From Streptomyces sp. NBC_00654 (GTDB taxonomy: Bacteria; Actinomycetota; Actinomycetes; Streptomycetales; Streptomycetaceae), in assembly GCF_026341775.1 (NCBI RefSeq), contig NZ_JAPEOB010000001.1, forward strand, positions 1,612,001 to 1,676,000: a stretch of 64,000 bases of DNA, written 5' to 3'. Each line of letters starts with the position of its first letter. Position 1 is the first letter of the stretch. A program made the translations under genes and the position numbers. Shown one piece after another: positions 9,858 through 18,668 of the stretch. The notes under the pieces are model-generated. The model saw only the letters and a list, made by a program, of their open reading frames with translations. It did not search any database and had not been told where the DNA came from.

Positions 9858-10992
9858 GCTCAAGAAGGAGCCCGTGGACGCCACCCCGAACGTCTCCGAC
9901 GTCGAGACCGTGCACGCCGCGACCGAGGCCGAGGCGGTCGCCGCCATCGACGCGCCGGTCTCCCAGGGGGAGCCGATCCTCCAGGTGCGCAACCTGGTCA
10001 AGCACTTCCCGCTGACCCAGGGCATCCTCTTCAAGAAGCAGGTCGGTGCGGTCAAGGCCGTCGACGGGATCTCCTTCGATCTCTACGCGGGCGAGACCCT
10101 GGGCATCGTGGGCGAGTCCGGCTGTGGCAAGTCCACGGTCGCCAAGCTCCTGATGACGCTGGAGCGCGCCACCGCCGGTGAGGTCTTCTACAAGGGCCAG
10201 GACATCACCAAGCTGTCCGGCCGCGCGCTGAAGGCCGTGCGCCGCAACATCCAGATGGTGTTCCAGGACCCGTACACCTCGCTGAACCCGCGTATGACGG
10301 TCGGCGACATCATCGGGGAGACCTTCGAGATCCACCCCGAGGTGGCCCCGAAGGGTGACCGCCGCCGCCGGGTGCAGGAGCTGCTGGACGTCGTCGGGCT
10401 CAACCCGGAGTACATCAACCGGTACCCGCACCAGTTCTCCGGCGGTCAGCGCCAGCGCATCGGCATCGCCCGCGGCCTCGCGCTCAACCCGGAGATCATC
10501 ATCTGCGACGAGCCGGTCTCCGCGCTCGACGTGTCGGTGCAGGCCCAGGTCATCAACCTGATGGAGAAGCTCCAGGACGAGTTCAACCTGTCCTACCTCT
10601 TCATCGCGCACGACCTGTCGATCGTGCGGCACATCTCGGACCGGGTCGGCGTCATGTACCTCGGCAAGATGGCCGAGATCGGTACGGACACCGAGATCTA
10701 CGACCACCCGACGCACCCCTACACCCAGGCGCTGCTGTCGGCCGTCCCGGTGCCGGACCCGTCGGCGCGCGAAGGCCGTGAGCGGATCATCCTGAGCGGT
10801 GACGTTCCGTCACCGGCGAACCCGCCGTCCGGCTGCCGGTTCCGTACCCGCTGCTGGAAGGCGGAGGACAAGTGCGCCACGGAGATGCCCCTGCTGGCCA
10901 TCCCCGAGCGCTTCAAGTCCTCCACCACCCCGGCCGCGCACGAGTCCGCGTGCCACTTCGCCGAGGAGCGGGACGTCGTGCACGCGGCGTGA
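9850..10992 (+). CDS. Oligopeptide ABC transporter ATPase, DppF/OppF type (operon 1)
   Basis: A 380-aa second ATPase. A ~40-residue acidic N-terminal extension precedes '[30 protein letters not shown]', the OppF hallmark. Walker A is GESGCGKS, the signature '[19 protein letters not shown]', Walker B '[14 protein letters not shown]', and the switch region '[22 protein letters not shown]'. The C-terminal oligopeptide domain has '[18 protein letters not shown]'. It is the last gene of operon 1; a terminator follows at 11016. Confidence 0.94.
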   Translation: MAELKKEPVDATPNVSDVETVHAATEAEAVAAIDAPVSQGEPILQVRNLVKHFPLTQGILFKKQVGAVKAVDGISFDLYAGETLGIVGESGCGKSTVAKLLMTLERATAGEVFYKGQDITKLSGRALKAVRRNIQMVFQDPYTSLNPRMTVGDIIGETFEIHPEVAPKGDRRRRVQELLDVVGLNPEYINRYPHQFSGGQRQRIGIARGLALNPEIIICDEPVSALDVSVQAQVINLMEKLQDEFNLSYLFIAHDLSIVRHISDRVGVMYLGKMAEIGTDTEIYDHPTHPYTQALLSAVPVPDPSAREGRERIILSGDVPSPANPPSGCRFRTRCWKAEDKCATEMPLLAIPERFKSSTTPAAHESACHFAEERDVVHAA

Positions 10993-11015
10993 TCCTCCCG
11001 AGTACGTGAGCGAGA

Positions 11016-11047
11016 GGCGCCCGGTCCCCCTTGGGGGGCCGGGCGCC
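11016..11047 (+). terminator. Terminator of first peptide-importer operon
   Basis: A hairpin with a 9-bp perfect outer stem (GGCGCCCGG, 11016-11024 with 11039-11047) extended by C/G pairs inside. It lies 24 bases after the last gene of operon 1. Confidence 0.75.
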
Positions 11048-11110
11048 TTCGCGTGTGCCCGTACGGGGTAAGCGAAAATGCGATAGGCCATCAAATGGGG
11101 TGATATAGGG

Positions 11111-11127
11111 CATTGAGCTACTCAATG
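11111..11127. promoter_or_regulatory. Inverted repeat CATTGAG-N3-CTCAATG
   Basis: Perfect 7-bp arms (11111-11117 and 11121-11127) just before the ribosome-binding site (AGGAGG, 11134-11139) of the second peptide-binding gene. It shares the CATTGA/TCAATG core with the inverted repeat at 5015-5035. It could be an operator, or an mRNA hairpin near the start codon at 11146. Confidence 0.5.
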
Positions 11128-11145
11128 GACTCTAGGAGGCACTTC

Positions 11146-12777
11146 ATGCGCGGAGCCACACAGGCCAGGTGGGCCGCATGTGCGGTGGCTGTCGCCCTGA
11201 CAGCGACGGCCTGCGGCGGCGGGGACAGTGACAGTGGCGGTGGTGGCGCCGACGGGATCGTGAGCTCCTCCTGGGGCGATCCGCAGAATCCGCTGGAGCC
11301 CGCGAACACCAACGAGGTGCAGGGCGGCAAGGTCCTCGACATGGTCTTCCGGGGTCTCAAGAGGTACGACCCGAAGACCGGCGAGGCCACCGACATGCTC
11401 GCCGAGAAGATCGAGACGACGGACTCGCAGAACTTCACGATCACGATCAAGGACGGCTGGACGTTCTCCAACGGCGAGAAGATCACCTCCAAGTCCTTCG
11501 TCGACGCCTGGAACTACGGCGCCGCGCTGAAGAACAACCAGAAGAACGCCTACTTCTTCCAGTACATCGACGGCTACGACAAGGTGCACCCGGAGAGCGG
11601 CACCGCCAGTGCGGCCGCCCTCGCCGGGCTCAAGATCGTCAATGACAGGACCTTCACGGCCAAGCTCAGCCAGAAGTTCTCGCTGTGGCCCGACACCCTC
11701 GGCTACCCGGCGTTCGCCCCACTGCCCCAGCAGTTCTTCACGGACCACGACGCCTGGCTGTCCAAGCCGGTGGGCAACGGCCCGTACACCATCGACAAGT
11801 ACGCCAAGGGCTCGTCGATGAACCTGCGCAAGTGGGACGAGTACCCCGGCGACGACAAGGCGCAGAACGGCGGCATCGACCTCAAGGTCTACACGGACAA
11901 CAACACCGCCTACACCGACCTGACGGCCGGCAACCTCGACCTCGTCGACGATGTGCCCGCCTCCCAGCTCAAGAACGTCAAGGCGGACCTCGGCGACCGC
12001 TACATCAACACCCCGGCCGGCATCATCCAGACCCTCGCCTTCCCCTTCTACGAGAAGGCCTGGGACACCCCGGACGGGGCCAAGGTCCGCCAGGGCCTGT
12101 CGATGGCGATCAACCGGGTGCAGATCACCGACCAGATCTTCCAGAAGACCCGCACTCCCGCCTCCGACTGGACCTCCCCGGTCCTCGGCGCGGACGGCGG
12201 CTTCAAGGAGGGGCTGTGCGGCAAGGAGTGCACGTACGACAAGACCGCGGCCAAGAAGCTGATCGAGGAGGGCGGTGGCATCCCCGGCGGCCAGCTCAAG
12301 ATCTCGTACAACGCGGACACCGGCTCCCACAAGGAATGGGTCGACGCCGTCTGCAACAGCATCAACAACGTCATGGGCGACAACAAGGCCTGCGTCGGCG
12401 GCCCGGTCGGCACCTTCGCCGACTTCCGCAGCCAGGTCTCCCAGCAGAAGCTGTCCGGCGCCTGGCGCGCGGGCTGGCAGATGGACTACCCGCTGATCCA
12501 GAACTTCCTGCAGCCGGTCTACTACACCAACGCCCCGTCCAACGACGGCAAGTGGAGCGACCAGAAGTTCGACGACCTGGTCGACCAGGCGAACGCCGAG
12601 ACCGACAAGGCGAAGGCCGTCTCCACCTTCCAGGACGCGGAGAAGATCCTCGTCCAGCAGATGCCCGTCATCCCGCTCTGGTACCAGAACGGCAGCGCCG
12701 GCTACTCGGACCGGGTCTCGAACGTCGCGCTGAACTCCTTCAGCGTCCCGGTCTACGAAGAGATCAAGGTCAAGTGA
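11146..12777 (+). CDS. Oligopeptide ABC transporter, substrate-binding lipoprotein (operon 2)
   Basis: A 543-aa family-5 binding lipoprotein, paralogous to the product at 5164. The signal peptide MRGATQARWAACAVAVA ends ATAC with Cys23 lipidated. Family blocks include 'WTFSNGEKITSKSFVDAW', 'PVGNGPYTIDKY' and 'MPVIPLWYQNG'. Four internal cysteines ('EGLCGKECTYD', 'AVCNSIN', 'KACVGG') could form disulfides. ATG 11146 has AGGAGG at ideal spacing. A TTG 33 bases upstream is in frame, but its extension would disrupt the signal peptide. A hairpin at 12788 separates it from its permease gene. It differs enough from the first paralogue that a different peptide range is likely (inference). Confidence 0.93.
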   Translation: MRGATQARWAACAVAVALTATACGGGDSDSGGGGADGIVSSSWGDPQNPLEPANTNEVQGGKVLDMVFRGLKRYDPKTGEATDMLAEKIETTDSQNFTITIKDGWTFSNGEKITSKSFVDAWNYGAALKNNQKNAYFFQYIDGYDKVHPESGTASAAALAGLKIVNDRTFTAKLSQKFSLWPDTLGYPAFAPLPQQFFTDHDAWLSKPVGNGPYTIDKYAKGSSMNLRKWDEYPGDDKAQNGGIDLKVYTDNNTAYTDLTAGNLDLVDDVPASQLKNVKADLGDRYINTPAGIIQTLAFPFYEKAWDTPDGAKVRQGLSMAINRVQITDQIFQKTRTPASDWTSPVLGADGGFKEGLCGKECTYDKTAAKKLIEEGGGIPGGQLKISYNADTGSHKEWVDAVCNSINNVMGDNKACVGGPVGTFADFRSQVSQQKLSGAWRAGWQMDYPLIQNFLQPVYYTNAPSNDGKWSDQKFDDLVDQANAETDKAKAVSTFQDAEKILVQQMPVIPLWYQNGSAGYSDRVSNVALNSFSVPVYEEIKVK

Positions 12778-12787
12778 CCCCCTGACA

Positions 12788-12826
12788 CCGGGTGGCGGGG
12801 GCGTCCCGAGCGCCCCCGCCACCCGG
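12788..12826 (+). terminator. Attenuator-like hairpin between binding-protein and permease genes, operon 2
   Basis: A perfect 16-bp stem (CCGGGTGGCGGGGGCG, 12788-12803 with 12811-12826) and a 7-nt loop, 10 bases after the lipoprotein stop. It is equivalent in place to the hairpin in operon 1 but much stronger. Confidence 0.65.
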
Positions 12827-12887
12827 CCCGGGGCACGCCACGGTCTCCCCTTCCCCCGCCTGTTCGCCCCGACCCCCGGAGCCCCTC

Positions 12888-13811
12888 ATGGGACGTTATG
12901 TGATCCGGCGGCTGCTGCAGATGATCCCCGTCTTCTTCGGCACCACGCTGTTGATCTTCCTCATGGTGAACGTGATGGGCGACCCCATCGCGGGCCTCTG
13001 CGGCGACCGCCAGTGCGACCCGGCCACCGCCGCGCAACTGGAGGCGGAGTTCGGCCTCGACAAGCCGGTCTGGCAGCAATACCTGACCTATATGGGCAAC
13101 GTCTTCACCGGCGACTTCGGCACCGCGTTCAACGGGCAGCCGGTCACCGAGCTGATGGCCACCGCCTTCCCCATCACCATCCGGCTCACCATCATCGCGA
13201 TCGTCTTCGAGATCGTCATCGGCATCAGCCTCGGCGTCGTCACCGGCCTGCGCCGGGGCCGGCCCATCGACACCACCGTGCTGATCCTCACCCTGGTCGT
13301 CATCTCCATCCCGACCTTCGTCACCGGTCTGCTGCTCCAGCTCCTCCTCGGCGTCGAATGGGGCATCATCAAGCCCTCCGTGTCGCCCGAGGCCCCCGTC
13401 AACGAGCTGCTCATCCCCGGACTCGTGCTCGCCTCGGTCTCACTGGCCTACGTCACCCGGCTCACCCGGACCTCGATCGCCGAGAACGCCCGCGCCGACT
13501 ACGTACGCACCGCCGTCGCCAAGGGGCTGCCCCGGCGCCGCGTGGTCGTCCGGCACCTGCTGCGCAACTCGCTGATCCCCGTCGTCACCTTCATCGGTAC
13601 GGACGTGGGCGCCCTGATGGGCGGGGCGATCGTCACCGAGCGGATCTTCAACATCCACGGCGTCGGCTATCAGCTCTACCAGGGCATCCTGCGCCAGAAC
13701 TCCCAGACCGTCGTCGGGTTCGTCACCGTACTCGTCCTCGTCTTCCTGGCGGCCAACCTGATCGTCGACCTCCTGTACGCCGTACTCGACCCGAGGATCC
13801 GCTATGCCTGA
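12888..13811 (+). CDS. Oligopeptide ABC transporter permease, DppB/OppB type (operon 2)
   Basis: A 307-aa permease, paralogous to the product at 6912. The start 'MGRYVIRRLLQMIPVFFGTTLLIF' begins at ATG 12888; the upstream in-frame extension is Pro/Ala-rich with no family match. The EAA loop reads 'DYVRTAVAKGLPRRRVVVRHLLRNSLIP'. A short Cys-containing loop ('GLCGDRQCDP', residues near 37-46) in the first periplasmic segment is absent from the operon 1 paralogue. It overlaps the next gene by 8 bp, as in operon 1. Confidence 0.93.
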   Translation: MGRYVIRRLLQMIPVFFGTTLLIFLMVNVMGDPIAGLCGDRQCDPATAAQLEAEFGLDKPVWQQYLTYMGNVFTGDFGTAFNGQPVTELMATAFPITIRLTIIAIVFEIVIGISLGVVTGLRRGRPIDTTVLILTLVVISIPTFVTGLLLQLLLGVEWGIIKPSVSPEAPVNELLIPGLVLASVSLAYVTRLTRTSIAENARADYVRTAVAKGLPRRRVVVRHLLRNSLIPVVTFIGTDVGALMGGAIVTERIFNIHGVGYQLYQGILRQNSQTVVGFVTVLVLVFLAANLIVDLLYAVLDPRIRYA

Positions 13812-14781
13812 GCCGCTGTCATCGGACGGAGCGATCTCCCCGGCGGGAGCCGGCGCCGGGATGGACCTCGCCCTGGAGGAGGGGGTGACCCTGGAGAAGA
13901 CACCGGGCGGACCCGAGGGGATGGGCCCGTCCGGCAAACCGCACAGCCTGTGGTCCGACGCCTGGCGGGACCTTCGCCGCAACCCCGTCTTCATCATCTC
14001 CGGGCTGGTCATCCTCTTCCTGGTCATCATCTCCATCTGGCCGTCGCTGATCGCGAGCGGCGACCCGCTCCAGGCCAACCTGGACGACGCGCAGAAGGGC
14101 TCCGAACCGGGCCACCCCTTCGGCTTCGACCCGCAGGGCCGCGACGTCTACACCCGGGTCGTCTACGGCACCCGGACCTCCGTGACCGTCGGCGTCTGCG
14201 CCACCTTCGGCGTCGCGATCCTGGGCAGCGTGCTCGGCGGCCTGGCCGGCTTCTTCGGCGGCTTCTGGGACGCGATCCTCTCCCGGATCACCGACGTCTT
14301 CTTCGGTATCCCGGTGGTCCTCGGCGGTCTCGTCTTCCTCTCCGTCGTCACCAGCTCCACCGTCTGGCCCGTCGTCGGCTTCATCGTCCTGCTGGGCTGG
14401 CCCCAGATCGCCCGCATCGCCCGCGGCTCGGTGATCACCGCGAAGCAGAACGACTACGTCCAGGCCGCCCGCGCGCTGGGCGCCTCCAACACCCGGATGA
14501 TGCTGCGCCACATCACCCCCAACGCCATCGCGCCGGTCATCGTCGTAGCGACGATCGCGCTCGGTACGTACATCTCGCTGGAGGCGACCCTCTCGTACCT
14601 GGGCGTCGGCCTGAAGGACCCCGCCGTGTCCTGGGGCATCGACATCTCCGCCGCGTCCAACTACATCCGCAACGCCCCGCACATGCTGCTCTGGCCCGCC
14701 GGAGCGCTGGCGGTCACCGTGCTCGCGTTCATCATGCTCGGCGACGCGGTGCGCGACGCCCTCGACCCCAAGCTGCGCTGA
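13804..14781 (+). CDS. Oligopeptide ABC transporter permease, DppC/OppC type (operon 2)
   Basis: A 325-aa permease, partner of the product at 12888. A 45-residue Gly/Pro/Glu-rich cytoplasmic leader precedes 'SLWSDAWRDLRRNPVFIISGLVILFLVI'. The EAA loop reads 'DYVQAARALGASNTRMMLRHITPNAI', and the end is 'LGDAVRDALDPKLR'. It overlaps the upstream gene by 8 bp and is followed after 13 bases by the ATPase gene. Confidence 0.93.
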   Translation: MPEPLSSDGAISPAGAGAGMDLALEEGVTLEKTPGGPEGMGPSGKPHSLWSDAWRDLRRNPVFIISGLVILFLVIISIWPSLIASGDPLQANLDDAQKGSEPGHPFGFDPQGRDVYTRVVYGTRTSVTVGVCATFGVAILGSVLGGLAGFFGGFWDAILSRITDVFFGIPVVLGGLVFLSVVTSSTVWPVVGFIVLLGWPQIARIARGSVITAKQNDYVQAARALGASNTRMMLRHITPNAIAPVIVVATIALGTYISLEATLSYLGVGLKDPAVSWGIDISAASNYIRNAPHMLLWPAGALAVTVLAFIMLGDAVRDALDPKLR

Positions 14782-14794
14782 GGAGTCCGTTGCC

Positions 14795-15772
14795 ATGCTG
14801 CTGGAAGTGCGCGATCTGCACGTGGAGTTCCACACCCGCGACGGCGTGGCCAAGGCCGTCAACGGGGTCAACTACTCGGTCTCCGAGGGGGAGACGCTCG
14901 CCGTCCTGGGCGAGTCCGGCTCCGGGAAGTCGGTCACCGCCCAGGCGATCATGGGCATCCTCGACATGCCGCCCGGGCGGATCGGCGGCGGCGAGATCCT
15001 CTTCAAGGGCCGCGATCTGCTGAAGCTCAAGCCGGAGGAGCGCCGAAAGGTCCGCGGCCAGGAGATGGCGATGATCTTCCAGGACGCGCTGTCCTCGCTG
15101 AACCCGGTCCTGACGGTGGGCGAGCAGCTCGGCGAGATGTTCGTCGTGCACCGGGGGATGTCCCGCAAGAACGCCCGCGCCAAGGCCATCGAGCTGATGG
15201 ACCGGGTCCGTATCCCGGCCGCCAAGGAGCGGGTCGGGAACTATCCGCACCAGTTCTCCGGCGGTATGCGCCAGCGCATCATGATCGCCATGGCGCTGGC
15301 CCTGGAGCCCTCCCTGATCATCGCCGACGAACCCACCACCGCGCTCGACGTGACGGTGCAGGCCCAGGTCATGGATCTGCTCGCGGAGCTCCAGCGCGAG
15401 CTGAACATGGGCCTGATCCTGATCACCCACGACCTCGGCGTGGTCGCCGACGTCGCGGACAAGATCGCCGTGATGTACGCGGGCCGGATCGTCGAGACCT
15501 CCCCGGTCCACGAGATCTACCGGGCCCCGGCCCACCCCTACACCAAGGGCCTGCTCCGTTCCATCCCGCGGCTGGACCAGAAGGGCCGGGAGCTGTACGC
15601 GATCAAGGGCCTGCCGCCCAACCTGCTGCACATCCCGCCCGGCTGTGCCTTCAACCCCCGCTGCCCGATGGCCCAGGCCGTGTGCCGCACCGACGAGCCG
15701 CCGCTGTACGACGTGGCCGAGCACCGTCAGAGCGCCTGCCACTTCTGGAAGGAGACGCTCGATGCACGCTGA
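14795..15772 (+). CDS. Oligopeptide ABC transporter ATPase, DppD/OppD type (operon 2)
   Basis: A 325-aa ATPase. It begins directly with '[27 protein letters not shown]', lacking the ~20-residue leader of the operon 1 copy. Walker A GESGSGKS, signature 'FSGGMRQRI', Walker B '[12 protein letters not shown]' and the oligopeptide C-terminal domain ('[18 protein letters not shown]') are all present. Several stretches are identical in protein to the product at 8799, which argues for duplication of the whole operon. It overlaps the next gene by 11 bp. Confidence 0.93.
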   Translation: MLLEVRDLHVEFHTRDGVAKAVNGVNYSVSEGETLAVLGESGSGKSVTAQAIMGILDMPPGRIGGGEILFKGRDLLKLKPEERRKVRGQEMAMIFQDALSSLNPVLTVGEQLGEMFVVHRGMSRKNARAKAIELMDRVRIPAAKERVGNYPHQFSGGMRQRIMIAMALALEPSLIIADEPTTALDVTVQAQVMDLLAELQRELNMGLILITHDLGVVADVADKIAVMYAGRIVETSPVHEIYRAPAHPYTKGLLRSIPRLDQKGRELYAIKGLPPNLLHIPPGCAFNPRCPMAQAVCRTDEPPLYDVAEHRQSACHFWKETLDAR

Positions 15773-17048
15773 CCACTCCGGCGGACGCAAGCAAGCACGC
15801 GAGGAGGGCGAGGTGGCCGCCACCCTGCTGTCCAAGGCGCGGGAGCGGACGGCGTACGCGAACGGCGACCCGATCCTGGAGGTCCGGGACCTCGTCAAGC
15901 ACTACCCGCTGACCCAGGGCATCCTGATCAAGAAACAGATCGGGGCCGTCAAGGCCGTCGACGGGGTCAGCTTCGACCTCGCGGCCGGCGAGACCCTGGG
16001 CATCGTGGGGGAGTCCGGCTGCGGCAAGTCGACCGTGGCCCGGATGCTGGTCCACCTGGAACGGCCGACGGCGGGCGCGATCCGCTACAAGGGCGAGGAC
16101 ATCACCAAGCTGTCCGGCCGGGCGCTGAAGACCGTGCGCCGCAACATCCAGATGGTGTTCCAGGACCCGTACACCTCGCTGAACCCGCGTATGACGGTCG
16201 GCGACATCATCGGGGAGCCGTACGAGATCCACCCCGAGGTCGCCCCCAAGGGCAGCCGGCGCCAGAAGGTCCAGGACCTGCTGGACGTCGTCGGGCTCAA
16301 CCCGGAGTACATCAACCGCTATCCGCACCAGTTCTCCGGCGGTCAGCGCCAGCGCATCGGCATCGCCCGCGGCCTCGCGCTCAACCCCGAGATCATCGTG
16401 GCCGACGAGCCGGTCTCCGCGCTCGACGTCTCCGTCCAGGCACAGGTGGTCAACCTGCTGGACCGGCTCCAGGCGGAGTTCAACCTCAGCTTCGTTTTCA
16501 TCGCCCACGACCTGTCGATCGTCCGGCACATCTCCGACCGGGTCGGGGTGATGTATCTGGGCCGGATCGTCGAGATCGGCACCGACGCGGAGATCTACGA
16601 CCACCCCACGCACCCGTACACCCAGGCGCTGCTCTCGGCCGTCCCGGTGCCGGACCCGATGGCCCGCGAGTACCGCGAGCGGATCATCCTGCACGGCGAC
16701 GTGCCCTCGCCCGCGCACCCGCCGTCCGGCTGCCGCTTCCGCACCCGGTGCTGGAAGGCCCAGGAGCGGTGTGAGCTGGAGGTGCCGCTGCTGGCGGTCC
16801 CGGCGGTGTTCCGGCTGGTGGACAGTCCGGCGAAGCACGATTCGGCCTGCCACTTCGCGGAGGAGAAGCGGGTGGTGCCGACGGAGGGACAGCTGGACCC
16901 CCAGGACGGGACCCAGGACGGGACCCAGGACGGGACCCAGGACGGGAACCCGGGCCCGGATGTGGAGGCCCCCGGCACGGCACTCAGGAAAGGCCGGCCG
17001 CCGCAGGACGAGGACCCTTCCGCGCCGGAGCCGGAAAACGGTCCGTGA
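15762..17048 (+). CDS. Oligopeptide ABC transporter ATPase, DppF/OppF type with repeat tail (operon 2)
   Basis: A 428-aa ATPase, about 50 residues longer than the operon 1 copy because of a C-terminal tail. The core begins '[30 protein letters not shown]'. Walker A is GESGCGKS, the signature '[16 protein letters not shown]' and Walker B '[14 protein letters not shown]'. The oligopeptide domain ends '[15 protein letters not shown]'. The tail holds four repeats of a 12-bp unit (see 16901-16948) encoding QDGT units and then an acidic/proline end. I chose ATG 15762 because it overlaps the previous gene, as in operon 1. The tail is probably disordered and dispensable (inference). Confidence 0.93.
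   Translation: MHADHSGGRKQAREEGEVAATLLSKARERTAYANGDPILEVRDLVKHYPLTQGILIKKQIGAVKAVDGVSFDLAAGETLGIVGESGCGKSTVARMLVHLERPTAGAIRYKGEDITKLSGRALKTVRRNIQMVFQDPYTSLNPRMTVGDIIGEPYEIHPEVAPKGSRRQKVQDLLDVVGLNPEYINRYPHQFSGGQRQRIGIARGLALNPEIIVADEPVSALDVSVQAQVVNLLDRLQAEFNLSFVFIAHDLSIVRHISDRVGVMYLGRIVEIGTDAEIYDHPTHPYTQALLSAVPVPDPMAREYRERIILHGDVPSPAHPPSGCRFRTRCWKAQERCELEVPLLAVPAVFRLVDSPAKHDSACHFAEEKRVVPTEGQLDPQDGTQDGTQDGTQDGNPGPDVEAPGTALRKGRPPQDEDPSAPEPENGP
16901..16948 (+). repeat. Four copies of 12-bp CCCAGGACGGGA inside the ATPase tail
   Basis: Four perfect tandem copies at 16901-16912, 16913-16924, 16925-16936 and 16937-16948, in frame, encoding the repeated tetrapeptide TQDG. The operon 1 paralogue has nothing comparable. 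Confidence 0.9.
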
Positions 17049-17396
17049 CTCCGCTCGGAAAACACCGGAAACGGTCCGCGGATTACGGGGAGCCGCCGGA
17101 TGAATATCTCGCGGAAGGAATCCGGCCGGAATCCGGAAAGATTCCGAACCGGAATGCGGAGCCGGGCGGCATACGGCGACAAATGCGCACCGGATTCGTT
17201 AACACGGAGGCAACTCGACTGTCGCCGCACCGATATACGAACGCTCCACGATGAACAGCGTACGGCCGTGCGGGTGCCGTGAACCGGCCGGGGTGTCGTC
17301 ATGTCGCCCCGGCCGGTTGCCCGTTCCCGTACCCCTGGCCGCGATTCCCTCCGGATCCCCTTGTTCATCGCCACGGGGCAGTGGAGTATCGCCGGT
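17049..17396 (+). other. Gap after operon 2: A+T-richer spacer, terminator, promoter region
   Basis: No supportable gene. The first ~200 bases are visibly A+T-richer than their neighbours and contain several GGAAT/ATTCC-type words (around 17115-17160). They are followed by the hairpin at 17282-17318. Short open frames here match nothing I recognise. The remaining ~80 bases should hold the promoter of the membrane-protein gene that starts at 17397. Confidence 0.5.
17282..17318 (+). terminator. Terminator hairpin downstream of operon 2
   Basis: A perfect 12-bp stem (AACCGGCCGGGG, 17282-17293 with 17307-17318) around a 13-nt loop. An in-frame ATG at 17301 falls inside this loop. That makes it an unlikely start for the next gene and supports the GTG at 17397. 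Confidence 0.65.
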
Positions 17397-18572
17397 GTGA
17401 CGTTGACTCGGGGAGCAAGAATCACCGGCGCCGTGCTGTGCGCGGTACTCGCGCTGATTGCGGCGGGCTGGATAGTGCGGGACCTCAGGGCCCTCGGCGG
17501 ACCGGTCGAGCTGTGGGAGTACTGGGCCGGCTACATGGACTCCCGGCCGAAGGGAGTGCCCGCGACCTCGCGGGACGGCGCGGTGCTGCTCGTGGTCTAC
17601 GTGCTGGCCGCCGTCGCCGCGCTGCGGTCCTCCGTCGCCGCCTCGGCGCTGGTCGCCACCGGGGTGGTCACCCTGGCCGTGCGGCTCCCCGGCATCTGGA
17701 TCATCGGCGCCTCCTGGATGGACGGTTCCTACGCGGACGAGCTGCGCACCCGCGCGATGATCGGCACCTTCGTGGCCCTGGCGGCCGCGCTCGCGCTGAT
17801 CATCACCGGTGCGGCGGGCCGCCGTCCCGCGGACGAGACCGGCGGGGAGCGGCCCACCAGGCCCGGCCGGGGCGTCTCGGCCCTCGCCTTCCTGGTGCTG
17901 GGTGCCATGGGGGCGGTCTACCTCGCGTGGGAGATCCGGCAGGCGTTCACCCTGCCGTCCTCCGTCTACCCCGACTGGTACACCGGAGGGGAGCGGATCC
18001 GGGTCGCGCTGACCGACGTGCCGCCCGGCTGGAGCAGCGTGTCCGTCGCCCTGCTCTGTCTGGTCGCCGCCTTCAGCGCCCTCGTCCACGCGGTCCACAC
18101 CCGGCCGTTGGGCCTGATCGCCGGAGGGTTCGTGCTCTCCTCGGGCGTCCTGGGCGTCGCCCGCACGGTCCACCACGACATGCTGGACGACTTCGCCGAC
18201 ATGGGGACCGAGCTCCAGCTGAACATGCTGACCATGTTCTTCTCGGTCCTCGCCGGGGCGGTGACGCTGATCGCCCTGGCCCGCAGGGGCGTCGAGCAGG
18301 TCCCCGGCGGGAACCAGGGCTACGGCCCCGGCGGCTGGGGCCAGGGCTGGGGACCCGGCGCCGCGCCCGGTCAGGGAGCCGGACCGGGGTACGGACCGGG
18401 ATACGCGCCGCCGGCCGGGCAGGGTCCGGGATACGGCTACCCGCCCGTCCCCGGCCAGGCGCCCGGCTACGGCTACCCGCAGGGCGGGCCCGCCGCCGCG
18501 CCGGGCACCCCGCCCGCCGGCCCGCCCGGCTACGGCCCGCCGCCGCCCTCCTCCCCGCCGCCCGGCTGGTGA
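17397..18572 (+). CDS. Multi-pass membrane protein with Gly/Pro/Tyr-rich C-terminal tail
   Basis: A 391-aa protein from GTG 17397 (VTLTRGARITGAVLC). Hydrophobic helices appear near residues 9-25, 60-100, 120-145, 165-185, 215-235 and 275-290. From about residue 300 the protein becomes a low-complexity tail of GYG, GPGYG and PPGYG units, probably cytosolic and disordered. An ATG at 17301 is in frame but lies in a terminator loop and would add a non-hydrophobic, unconserved-looking leader. I do not recognise a family. Similar tails are common on actinobacterial membrane proteins. It converges on the peptidase gene at 18669 across a hairpin. Confidence 0.75.
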   Translation: MTLTRGARITGAVLCAVLALIAAGWIVRDLRALGGPVELWEYWAGYMDSRPKGVPATSRDGAVLLVVYVLAAVAALRSSVAASALVATGVVTLAVRLPGIWIIGASWMDGSYADELRTRAMIGTFVALAAALALIITGAAGRRPADETGGERPTRPGRGVSALAFLVLGAMGAVYLAWEIRQAFTLPSSVYPDWYTGGERIRVALTDVPPGWSSVSVALLCLVAAFSALVHAVHTRPLGLIAGGFVLSSGVLGVARTVHHDMLDDFADMGTELQLNMLTMFFSVLAGAVTLIALARRGVEQVPGGNQGYGPGGWGQGWGPGAAPGQGAGPGYGPGYAPPAGQGPGYGYPPVPGQAPGYGYPQGGPAAAPGTPPAGPPGYGPPPPSSPPPGW

Positions 18573-18578
18573 CGGGGC

Positions 18579-18606
18579 CCTCCGGGCGCCCTCGGGTGCC
18601 CGGAGG
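18579..18606. terminator. Hairpin between convergent genes
   Basis: A 9-bp stem (CCTCCGGGC, 18579-18587 with 18598-18606) and a 10-nt loop, immediately after the membrane-protein stop and upstream of the convergent peptidase end. The surrounding bases can form further GC-rich structure. Confidence 0.45.
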
Positions 18607-18668
18607 CCCGGAGAGGGCCCGGCGACGGCGCGGGAAGCCCGGCCGCGCGGGCCTGCCCCGGCCGGCTC

